Source of the DNA: Siphlonurus alternatus
Taxonomy: Eukaryota; Arthropoda; Insecta; Ephemeroptera; Siphlonuridae
Direction of reading: 5' to 3'
Length of the DNA: 64,000 nucleotides
Assembly (NCBI GenBank): GCA_949825025.1
Contig: OX463779.1
Location: 34,234,203-34,298,202 of the forward strand
Each line of letters starts with the position of its first letter. Positions within the stretch are counted from its first letter, which is position 1. The notes under the pieces were generated by a model that was not told where the DNA came from, did no database searches, and saw only the letters and a program-made list of their open reading frames with translations. Below, in pieces: positions 53,776 through 64,000 of the stretch. The translations under genes were made by a program, and so were the position numbers.

Positions 53776-56244
53776 CATCTATCATTACAAATTCAAATTT
53801 TATTAACATATTTATTATAAATAGACTGCATTATTTTTATTTTAAATTAAGACTTTTGTTTATATTCACCATGTAAATATATGTGATTTTTGTTTTTTTT
53901 ATGTATATATCAGTATGATTGTTAGCGTGAGTTAGAAGAGACGTTTTTACTCTGTATGCAGTCCAGGTGTGGATTCGTCGTAGTATTGTATATGGTTTAT
54001 ATTCTGTGGTAGCAACGGTTGCTGTAGCTAGATGCTCTAGATCTGTCACATCTATATGTGTGCAGACAGATACATGCAATGTACTGTACACTTTCATTGG
54101 TTTATTATCACCGGAAATACAAAATTTTTAGGCCATTTCATATAGAACATTTTATAGTTTTATAATTCTGTAAAAGTAGTGTACATTAAAGTCATGTAAT
54201 ATTTAAAATGTACATTATATAAATTAAAACTTATTACTTCCAGTAAGCTTCTTATTTTACTAAAACTATAATATCCTTGGTTAGAATTGTATAGCAGGAG
54301 TATATCTTTCATTTCCTAGCCTTCCATGATAAGTAACGTGCTTCTCTCTAACAGTATAACAAAATGTATAAAAATAAATAAATAAAAGAGAATGAAGTGA
54401 ATTCAAGTCTAGAATTGAGTGTAATATCTGACCTCAATATAATATTACATTCAATGATAAGAAATATATTATATGAGCTAGTCATTGTAATCACACGTGT
54501 GTGTTTTTTAATATAAAAGAGCTTTTAGTATAATACTTATATATTAAATTTTATATAAAAGAGTAAAAAAAGAAATTTATATTATTGATATTGTAACTCT
54601 ATAATAAATGAAAAATGTAATACTTTGCAGGATTATACAATTCCTGTACCTGAATGTATTTCATAATACTTTATCCACCACTATGTTTCTCGGTCAATTG
54701 TTGTAGAGGATATAACATATATTTTTATTGTTGTTAAAATTGTTTCATATCGATCTTTTACATCCAGTAAAAACAAAAAGGTATTTTATATGATTTCATA
54801 TATTCAACATTGAAACCTTTTAAAAATATTGTAATGCTATAAAACAGTATATATAGAGAAAAAAATTCAAATATATTGTAGACGAGCAACATGTTTATAA
54901 AAAAGAAGAAAAGAAGAAAGGGTTATAAAAAGATATCAAAACTAGATTAAAAGTTTTTTTTTACTGACCATACAGCGGTAAAAGTTACAAATCACATGAT
55001 CTTTTCTCTGTGAACTTGGTCCTCTGTATGGTATGGAGAAATATAAAGCCAATGGGAGGAGAAAGAAGAAGGAAAATGTAGTGAAAGATTACTCTTCTAT
55101 GACGTGATAAAAAGGTCTTCTTCTTCTTTCTTATCACCAGGTCACTGTAGCTCACCTGTTGCTTAGCTGGTGATACCAAACATCTGGTCACGGGACGTCA
55201 GAGTTTAATGTTCCTTGGCCGGCTAAAACTTAAGGAACTTTAGCTACAGGGGGTAAACAAACTTCAAAACATTTCGCCATTTCACTGTCTCTCAAAATAA
55301 GAAAAAAACAAAAGATACTTGAATTTTAGATTGTTAAAAAAATGTATTTTTTTTTAAATATTTTTTTTAATGTCTCTACCGTTAATTAATTATATGCTAT
55401 CTTTATATTATTTTGCTAAAACTATATATCATAGCTTGCCAATATTTAGTCCAAAAGATTAGTACCATATAAAAAAAAAGAAAAAATATATTTTAAATAT
55501 TATTTATTATGTATTAATATTATAGAGACGGAGAAAAATTCAAAGTTTCTAACTTATGGTTAGTGGTTCATGAAGAAATCTTTCCTGCCAGAGAATACTT
55601 GAAGGTCTTGAAGCCGCCATTGAAATATTATCCACATGATATATTTTTCTCCATTGTGGTTTCCTTTGTATTAATATTATATTACATGCAGTTACTGATC
55701 ACTTCACTTGTTTAAGTGTACTAAAACCATCGTGTAAGAGAGAAAGGTTTTAAGATGGACATTAAAAGAGCTCTCGTACTGTGAGTCGTAAAACGGAGCA
55801 CAGATGCAGCAGCGGTAAAGTTACCGGGGTCAGTGAGTTCGAGCTGAAAACTTGAAACGCTTTTAGTAAATAACAAGCATGTTTTGTTCTCAAATGAGAT
55901 GATATTATGCTTATATTGTGCATACTATAAGATTTGGCACAGTTCAACAGTATACTCTGACAGGTAAAAATGGGTCAATATCATTGCATGGGATATTATA
56001 ATGAAACAATTTATCAAAACAATTATGTAATATGATTACTTAAAATCATAATACTATATAATATTATATGTATCATGTTTTAAAATTAGGTATACATCAT
56101 ATATATAATAAATAATATGATGATAAATAATATGATATTGCGTCTTGCAATACCTAAAGGAAGCCTTTGTCGTTTATACAAATTTTAGCTATACATAATT
56201 TAGCTATACATAATTTAATAATAATATACTAATTTGAAGCTTAC

Positions 56245-56324
<80 letters not shown>

Positions 56325-57414
56325 ACTTGTACAGAAATATATCACGTTAAATTGCAACCGATGTATTAAAAATGTAATTAATTCTTTAGAACTGTGATAT
56401 ATAAAATATATTTGCTTAAAATGAATATGCAAATCTCACGATGACACCATTTAGTTCCAAAGAATTTTCTACTTAAGAATAATGTCACAATAAGCATTGG
56501 AATTACAAATGAAAAAATTTTATGCTGACTGGATGAAAAGTGACATTATTAAAAATTATTTCATTTTTTAAATGGTAAATATATTTGCTACTTTCATAAC
56601 ATCAAATTTTATTATAAAAAGCCTTGAAATTTATCCTCACTAATATTAGATGTATGATATTTTCACGTAATATCAACTTCTTTCTCAATTCTTTATTGTA
56701 TTATTATTTTTAATATCACACAGCCATCAGTGTGATATTAAAATCATCATATATTATTAAAGCTTGTTTTTTTACATTAAAATTTTATCTTCAAGTTTTT
56801 ATCCATCATCGGAAAATGCATTGTTATTTGCTATTAAGGAGACAATACATCAGAAAATAGTATAACGTAAAAGCCCTTGAAGAAGAATTAATTGCCTGCC
56901 AGGAACAATAGCATATTCAATACATCGTTGTTAGCACTTATTTTAGTAAAGTAATCTCTTAAACACCATAACAATAACAACAATTAAAATTAAATTTTTA
57001 ACATTTTCCATGTTTGCATGCATGATGTGTTATAATAATTAATATTACAGTATTTGCTAATGAGAACAAGTTTACACCAATAGAGAAAAGTTTAATTTTT
57101 ATTAAGATTTATTCAATGTATTTTGTATTATTACTTAGTTGATTGAAAACAAGAAACATAATCATCATATCACTTTTACAATTTTAAATAAGCCATATTA
57201 TAAATGTATAAGAACATACTGAGCAAGACACCTAAGCATAATATATTATTCTAGACGTATAAAAGAAGCTGATCTTTATGATTCATGCGAGCAATGGTGT
57301 CACAAGATGTTATTTGCGACCACGGAGGGTGAATTATGCAGGTGGCTTCGTATTTTTGCTGAGTATGCACGTCTACGGCATCAGGTGACAAGATATAACT
57401 CGCAACAGCGTTGA
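53776..57414. other. A/T-rich stretch with small islands
   Basis: A 9-bp inverted repeat, TATCACCAG/CTGGTGATA, lies at 55132-55140 and 55167-55175 inside an island (55130-55260). A second island is 55560-55860. The TC tract is at 56247. No gene recognised. Confidence 0.45.
56247..56321. repeat. (TC)n microsatellite, 75 bp
   Basis: An uninterrupted TC dinucleotide run. Confidence 0.99.
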
Positions 57415-57834
57415 CAGTTCAACAAACTTAAGATTGCTACCGGAAGTGAAAGGTTTCTGCATTTTCTAGTTAAATTTTGAACCTGACATTTTGTAAATAT
57501 ATTTTTTGTATAAATTTCAACCTTTCTGCAAAATCTTCGCGTTTTCTTGTTCATACAGTCAAATTAATTAAACATTCTCGCCGGAAGGAGCCGGAAGTGT
57601 GAAGTTTGCAGCTCTTCTGTTTATGATTCAGTTTTGAAATTTTACAAATTGATTTGGAATAGAAGTACTGACCTATATGTGTGAAATTGTAATGCTGAAA
57701 TACGAATAGAAAGATCAGAAATCTCACACTTTCGGCTACTTTTGGAGGGAATTTCAAGTTAATTTGACTGTAGTTCAGCCAAAACCCTTCCACTTTTTAC
57801 TACTTCCAGTAGCAATGTTATTTTTGTTAAACTG
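57415..57834. mobile_element. Older MITE-like element split by the 57556-57770 insertion
   Basis: The left half has CAGTTCAACAAACTTAAG, then TTGCTACCGGAAGTGAAAGG. The right half, in reverse complement, has CAGTTTAACAAAAATAAC, then TTGCTACTGGAAGTAG. These are diverged inverted ends of one element related to the CAGTCAAA family. The two halves are now separated by the younger insertion. Its own TA duplication is no longer visible. Confidence 0.62.
57556..57770. mobile_element. CAGTCAAA-family MITE, copy 3, nested in a relative
   Basis: A 215-bp element beginning CAGTCAAATTAATTAAACAT and ending AAGTTAATTTGACTG, flanked by TA at 57554-57555 and 57771-57772. Inner ends have GCCGGAAGGAGCCGGAAG. 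The flanking sequence on both sides is itself a split inverted-repeat element (57415-57834), so this copy is an insertion into an older one. Confidence 0.8.
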
Positions 57835-57975
57835 TGTGTGTTATTATCGATAGATATTTGATAAACCTGCTTTAATTTCGTTAATGTCATCAATAAATTA
57901 CTTTGTCCAGGACTTTGGAACAAAGATTTGATTATCAAATTAAATAGCAAAAAAAAAATAATAATAATAATAAAA

Positions 57976-58451
57976 GGGCATCCAGCTACGGGATGGGCGT
58001 AGGCTCTTCCCTGGCTCGCGGTACGTGTCCCCCCGCGCTCAGGAAGGACATGCGGATTGGGGGTTGCCTTGCGAGTGTGACCTCTGGCCCGTAGCCTGTG
58101 GTTCTTGAACCACAGGGCGGCCAGGGCATTGGTTTGGGAAGCCCAAGATGCATCCCCACCTCTAAGTGTCCTGGTTAAAGGCATCCAGCACCCAAGAGTG
58201 CTAGCGGAAATGTGTCCCACCGCGCCTAGGAGAGGACCTGCCCGAAAGGCTGTGTGATGGGCTATTTGCGGGTGTACTCGGGAAGCCCTCATTGCCCGCA
58301 GCTGAGTAGGAGACACTGGATCTTAACATCCCCAACAGGACCAGCGGGCGCCTTCATCTTGGCCCAATTGGGCCCGGTGCTGGCGCTTAACCACCCCAAC
58401 TAGGTTGGGAGTTAAAAACCCGAAATAATAATAAAAAAAAAATAAATAAAA
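57976..58451 (+). mobile_element. GC-rich A-tailed retroposon of unknown family
   Basis: About 460 bp of GC-rich sequence in A/T-rich surroundings. It begins GGGCATCCAGCTACGGG after an A-rich (TAA)n stretch and ends with hairpin CCCAAC-TAG-GTTGGG (58395-58409), then AAAACCCGAAATAATAATA and an A-rich tail. A-rich sequence on both sides would fit a duplication of an A-rich target. Internal palindromes include CCTGTGGTTCTTGAACCACA (58095-58114, pairing through 58116) and GGCCCAATTGGGCC (58361-58374). No Pol III boxes or RT motifs are visible, so it may be a 5'-truncated LINE 3' end or a SINE. Confidence 0.6.
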
Positions 58452-60414
58452 CTGATGGCACAGTCGTCGTATTGGAAAATTTCCCTATTCGACCTTATTA
58501 ATTTCAATGCCTTCTAAATAGTTCTAATAATAACACTTAGCATGATGATTAACAAGGCTGCAAATAGAATTTTTTAAAGTGATTAGTATACAATTTACGA
58601 GTTTTTAATTATAATTTGGCTCTCTTATTTTTTCCCCCGAGTTTTTTCAACTTTTTGAAAGATTTACTAGCAATTTTGAATAAATTATGTACAAATGATT
58701 GTAAGAAAAACATTTTGTGCATATTTTATTCAGTGTATTTTGGCTGTATTTAATTTTTCCATTAGACATGCATCAATGGATCATGTTTATTCATTTATTT
58801 ATGATTGTTTAAAGGATTTTTATAACATGCTAGATGTGATATTGAAGATTCTTCACAACTAAATTATATGTAAAGCCACTCATATGATAATCTGACATGA
58901 ATTCGTCTACGGTATACAAACCATCACATATAATATCAACCTTTTTTAATTTCAAGTACAGACTTTATTTTGTCCAAATAGAATTATAATTTTTATTTTA
59001 TCAATCAATATAAAATCCTGCTTTTCTAAATAAAAATTAATCTTAATTATATAGTATATACGCATATAATTTTTAATTAATTTTCTTTGATGATGATTTC
59101 CCTTTCAAAGTTAATATCAGCAAATTTAAAGCTTGAGATACATATTATCTAAAATAGTTTTTTTTTTGTTTTTTTTTGACGTTTCCTCAGTTATATTAAT
59201 CAAATCCTGAGATATATTTATAATTTAACTGAGACATCAGACATTCCCCCTAACATTGAATATTGAAATATATTAATCTTAATTGCCACGATATGTACAA
59301 GTTTTTGCATCATTAAGAAGGATAAAAAATTACTCTCTTCACTTTCATCAACACGTTACAAAGATGTGGGAGGTTTAATTACTCCCTTGTGACTGAGAGA
59401 ATTTACCTTTCACTATGAAAATTAGTTACTATGTTTTGGCTTGTTTGACAGTTTATTAATTACTCTGTATACAAAAAATAAAGTCTTAAAGAAGAAGAAG
59501 AATTATAAATCGGAAACCAACTAAAAACAAAACACGAAAAATAAACAAATAATATAATTTTAATGGAAAATATATAAAAAAATCATTTCAGATAAAAAAT
59601 AATAACAGTTTACAAAGCATTATATTGACCTCATAAAGTACCAATAGATGGCATTGAAAACAGCCTCTATAGAATCAGTATGACTCAACTACACGTGTAC
59701 TTTAGCCAGTAGCAAAGCTCAGATATCAAAACAATGACACTTTTAGAATCACCCAGGTAAAATCCACCAGATGTCCATACCTGTCTTTATGACGTCAATA
59801 AACTAAAACTATTTTTCTTTTATTATTTTTTTTTATCTGGAATGATTTTTTTTTATATATATTTTCTATTAAAATTATATTAATAAACTTTGCATTCTAA
59901 TGTTGTATTATATATTTTATCTCGTCATTTAAAGTGAAAATATTACATACATGTATATTAATTAATATAAAATAAATATAAAAATAATTATACTTGTATA
60001 GCATACAGTAATACGTTTGATGTTTTTCGCTGGAAAAATTAAATATTCAGAAATTTTTATGAAAGTAAACTCTGCAGGCATTCCATCACATCTGCTTCAA
60101 TTATAATAATTAATCTACTTTTTTAACCTTGTAACATTGATTTCAATAATTTGGTTGGTTTTCAAGGGAGTAGAAATTTTAATTATTATAAAATTATGTT
60201 ATTAAATGTAATGGAAAAATTCATTCCACTAGATTTTATTTCAAAGTTTATATTTTTATTTCAATTGGGAGTTGATATAGTTTATAATATCAAATTCTTT
60301 TTTTTTTTTTTTTTTTTTTTTTTTTGAAATCTTAATTGTCATATCATCCGATAGGTAGCATCATAGCCTGAGCCTGCTGCATATGCAACCAGCTTCAGTT
60401 GCATGCCAAGAAAG

Positions 60415-60432
60415 TTGCCTAAATTTAGGCAA
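60415..60432. repeat. 18-bp perfect palindrome near a T28 run
   Basis: TTGCCTAAATTTAGGCAA is self-complementary. It lies about 90 bp from a T28 run (60298-60325). On the minus strand the T run could be the poly(A) tail of a short retroposon covering about 60326-60450. Confidence 0.6.
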
Positions 60433-60639
60433 GATATTTTAGCAAGAGGTCATAATATTTTTAATAAATAGGCTAAAACAAAGCTTTCGTTACCCTTACA
60501 CCATTTCTGGACGGTATCTCACTGTGAAAACGTGGTGAAATTCAGTTCGTTGATAATATATTTAGCAATTGCCTCCCTTATTTTCCCCGAAATTTTAGTT
60601 AATTAAATCCTACCGTACCGAATTTACGTCGTCTATAAA

Positions 60640-61193
60640 TCAGTCAGGGGTATTGAAAGCTTTCTCTTGAGGTATGCATCTGTCCATCCCAAACGGTACT
60701 CTTTCTCTGTTTGGAAGTACTGCTTAATTATAAGACGTATTACTGACGAGTGTTTTAAATGTGACGTTGTTTACATCGTATCGGCAAAAAAATATTTTGA
60801 ATTTGTGGATTAAAGGTCAGCTGTTGATGCCTCTCTTATTACTCATCCTTTGATACCAAAACTTGTTTTATGAATTCACCCACAAGGCTTAGTAATGCCC
60901 CCGCCGTCACATGTTGTTTGAACTACCGTGACTGAAGTTATGAGTGTCTCAAGAAACACCCCTCTCCCCCTCTTTCAGAGTTTCTAAATCTTGTTATTGA
61001 CCTCCACAAACTTTTCGACCTACTGTCAGATTCAAAAGTCAAGTCAACTCAAATTTGCGAGTGTTGTAGCTCTGAGTTTAATAAGTGCAGAATATTGCAA
61101 AACATACTGGCACATATAGAACTAGAAATTAAAATTCAAATTTCTGTAATTTCTTTAACAGAAGCGTATCTTTTTTTCTATGGATTCTCATAA
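60640..61193 (+). other. Possible decayed coding segment with Cys-pair motifs
   Basis: Two successive open stretches lie in different frames. The first (about 60661-60810) reads FLLRYASVHPKRYSF and later DECFKCDVVY. The second (60936-61193) reads LVIDLHKLFDLLSDSK and later CECCSSEFNKCRIL, after a strong acceptor-like CCCCCTCTTTCAG at 60978. The second resembles a C2H2 finger (C-x2-C-x3-F-x5-L), but the first zinc His position is Ile. The frame change and stops suggest an old pseudogene or transposon relic, or two unrelated chance frames. Confidence 0.22.
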
Positions 61194-64000
61194 TTTTCCG
61201 ATTTGCGCACACTTAAAAATTCATATAAAATTAACGAAACAATTAAGTTAAAACATGCACTGAAATATTTAAAGTACACGGACCTAAATACATACAATGC
61301 CATAAAATTAATATGATTTACCTAATTTAAATAATTAATTTTTATTAAATAAAACCTTTTTCCGGAAAATCAAACATTCCATCCAATGTGGAAAAATATT
61401 AATAAAATTTTGTTAGGAACACAGTTTTTTGTTTAAAGCATTATTGATTTTTAATAAATTTTGTTGTCGTTGTCGTTTTAGGCGGTGTCGAACAAAACAA
61501 CATAAAATTATAATAATTAATTGTAATTAAAAAATTAAACTAGCCTAGGAACTTGAATACATAATTAATAACTATACACAATGCTCATGGGTAACCTGTT
61601 TTATTCCATTTTATTTAAAAAAGACTTTTCAAATTACAATAATATTTATATATAACAGTTTATTTACTGCAGCAAAAACACCAAATTTATTATAATTTTA
61701 CATGCAATAACGTAATATATATTATTTAACTATTTTTAAGCCTGCAAATATACGATGGAGCAATATAACTATTTAAAATATGACTTTTTAACAAGAAAAG
61801 TTACAGCTTTGATCTACTTTCTTAGCTTTTGCTCCACGAAAGCTACGTATAAAGAACTCGTGAGGTCTTTACTGAACTTTTTCATGCAGCATTTTCTTTC
61901 ATCATGTGTGAATCTGCAAGCAAGCTTGGCTAGCAATCTCTTGACACACTTTTCTCACTCGCGTTTTGTAGATCCCCTTGATATTTTAGTTTTTTTTTTT
62001 TTTTTTTATTATTAAAATGCATTTAAATGCATTTTAATTTAGTAAGTTTTTGTGGAAAAACATTTTAATATTGTGAGCTACGAGTACAATTTTTTTTTAT
62101 GAATCTTCATTATATATAGAGTATTATAACAGTATATTAATTATGATATAAGTGTAATTTATTGCATTATATATAATAAAAAAAACATTTAGAAACTATT
62201 TCATTGCGTGTTTTAGAATGCAAAAATATTTAATTTCTTCTTTTTTTCTTTTGACTGTATATAAAATTCCAATAAAATAACATGAAACAATAATTTAATA
62301 ATATTCCTATCATATTCTTGCTCTTATTATTTTAACTAGCTATAAGAAGTATAAATATTTAATTCAATTACAAAAGAAGAGAAACTACATTTTTTTTCTC
62401 AATTAAACCATGTTATATGTATATTAATATTATATGTTATTTATCAAAGTAAACTCAAAGCATAAAACTGCAGTCATATTTTATACTTTATTTTGAATGT
62501 TACGTCTCTTGAGGAAACTCTACTCGAGCTTAAGTGATTGAGTGAAGGCAAGCAACATTCAGATGAGTACACAGTTAAGAAATATGCATGTAAACAATAC
62601 TAGAGAATTATGTAAGACTGCAAACCATTGACATTATTTGTACAAGCGTGACCCACAAACGAAGCACCTTTTGATAAAATTGTTACATGTCATATTTATG
62701 TAATGAAAAGCTAAGAAATTTGTTTACTTGTTTTCACCAATGCACTTAATTAAATTAAAATTTAACAGATTGTATGTAGTTCATATTTTTATATAACTAG
62801 GTCCAAATAGGAGACCAGAACGTTTTTTTTTTTTTTTTTTTCATTCCAAGATGGTGAAAGATTGAAAGCTTTTTTCATATTTTTATCGACTTTAATGTAA
62901 TAATTAATTTTACTTATTGATTTCATGTAAATAAATTTAGGAAAAAAAAACATAAAATAAAATAAAAACTCAATAAGATGATAGTATTATATAGTCTGTT
63001 TTTACATTATATAATGTACTTTGTAAATCCTTTTAAGTGCATTAAAAAAAGCAAGATATGTGATACGTGAACAAAAACAAACATTGCTTCTTCATCAAGA
63101 TTAATCACTATAGTCACAAGGGACGAGGGATTACACCAAGTACTGCATTGAGATTCATTGCTACCAATATTATTTACATTGTACACTTTAAACATCCATT
63201 AAATAAATGAATAGTTCAATAATAATTGAATTCAATCATTGACGTTATAACTATTACAAGAGAGATTAAAATTGTTGTCAGGCACGGATATACAGAAGTC
63301 GGTGGGAGGGGGGAAGGGGGTCTGACGCCGTAAGGCCCAATGTTACAATGTTAATACAAATATATTGGAGTAGGGGGGAGGTAATTCCTATATTATATAC
63401 CCATGTTAAGGTAGAGATAACGCCGATCAGCTGTTTGAATTAGGTCCCTTTGATTAACATGTAAACCTTAGCAAATTCACAAAAATTCTGAAATTGTTTT
63501 GAGAAGCAGATATTAGTGCCTAAAAGCAGTAGAAAAAGTTTCAAAACAATTAAACGAACAAACTAATTAAATAATTTCTGTAATTTTCAGCACAGGACTT
63601 TTAACTAAACAAACTAAAAACCTAATTTTAAAAAAATCGTTGTTCCTAATAAAGTTATTCATTGGGGGTCAAGTTTCAATGCACCAGAGGTTTAAAAAGG
63701 AGTTCCTTGACGAGTTCTATCTCTTTGGCAAAAGATTTTTGGAGAACCCAAAATTGTTGCAACTTTAGTGAAATATTAAAGATTTTCGATAAGGGTTTAC
63801 CATATACATCAATAATCTGAACGCTAAATTTTACATTCCAGAGCTTCTATCGAATCCCCCATTGTTTACATAATTAGTATAAAATATGTATAACAACTAG
63901 ATAAATTATAAATGTTATTATATTTGTATAATTGAATAATTATATTTTTAAAAATACGTTTTTGTTTTAGTTTTTGCTAATATTTAGTAATTTTACATAA

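Larger units (their letters stand above)
58452..64000. other. A/T-rich right end of the window
   Basis: Outside the annotated 60.3-61.2 kb features there are T runs (62822-62840 and others), a G-rich patch at 63300-63320, and no supported gene. Confidence 0.45.

Noticed and set aside
57759..58316. 185-codon minus-strand open frame over the GC-rich retroposon
   Set aside because: GC-rich sequence has few stops; no recognisable domain, low-complexity ends, and it runs across an element boundary.

Overview
The window looks like gene-poor nuclear DNA of an arthropod, most likely an insect. Support: strong A/T bias, long (GA)n and (AT)n microsatellites, many T/A homopolymers, an intact-looking PHD-finger LINE, tRNA- and 5S-derived SINEs, several small inverted-repeat (MITE-like) families, and no operons, bacterial genes or CRISPR. 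I cannot name the species.

The only unambiguous protein-coding unit is a non-LTR retrotransposon on the minus strand, about 27976 to 33050. From its 5' end it carries ORF1 (PHD finger, coiled coil, baculovirus-FP-like C-terminal domain), ORF2 (APE-type endonuclease plus reverse transcriptase, split by one frameshift near 30139-30196), a 3' UTR of about 0.9 kb with three imperfect tandem units, a terminal hairpin, and a poly(A) tail that reads as poly(T) on the plus strand. It is close to full length and, apart from the frameshift, not visibly degraded.

The rest is a repeat-rich background. (i) A SINE family has at least five copies plus a fragment. They share one central body but carry two kinds of RNA polymerase III head: a 5S-rRNA-derived head (14089-14516, 51819-52194, fragment 23474-23526) or a tRNA-like head (11515-11740, 41881-42130; 53570-53775 has lost its head). 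The copy at 14089-14516 is bounded by a perfect 15-bp target-site duplication. (ii) There are three MITE-like families: TA-flanked CAGTCAAA elements (33568, 35607 and 57556, the last nested inside a relative), a roughly 325-bp family with long inverted ends (7049, 12021), and a short fold-back pair (5379, 37834). (iii) A GC-rich A-tailed retroposon of unknown family lies at 57976-58451. (iv) There are eight long GA/CT tracts and one 98-bp AT tract.

Scattered through the A/T background are short islands of more balanced composition (100-300 bp). A few have splice-like borders and could be exons of an interrupted gene (21784-21928, 46848-47075, 2331-2501, 42700-42961). Others look regulatory, notably 5640-5830, which holds a hairpin and paired CACGTG E-boxes. 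None matches a protein I recognise. The window is best read as a large intron or intergenic region with one recent LINE and layered non-autonomous elements.
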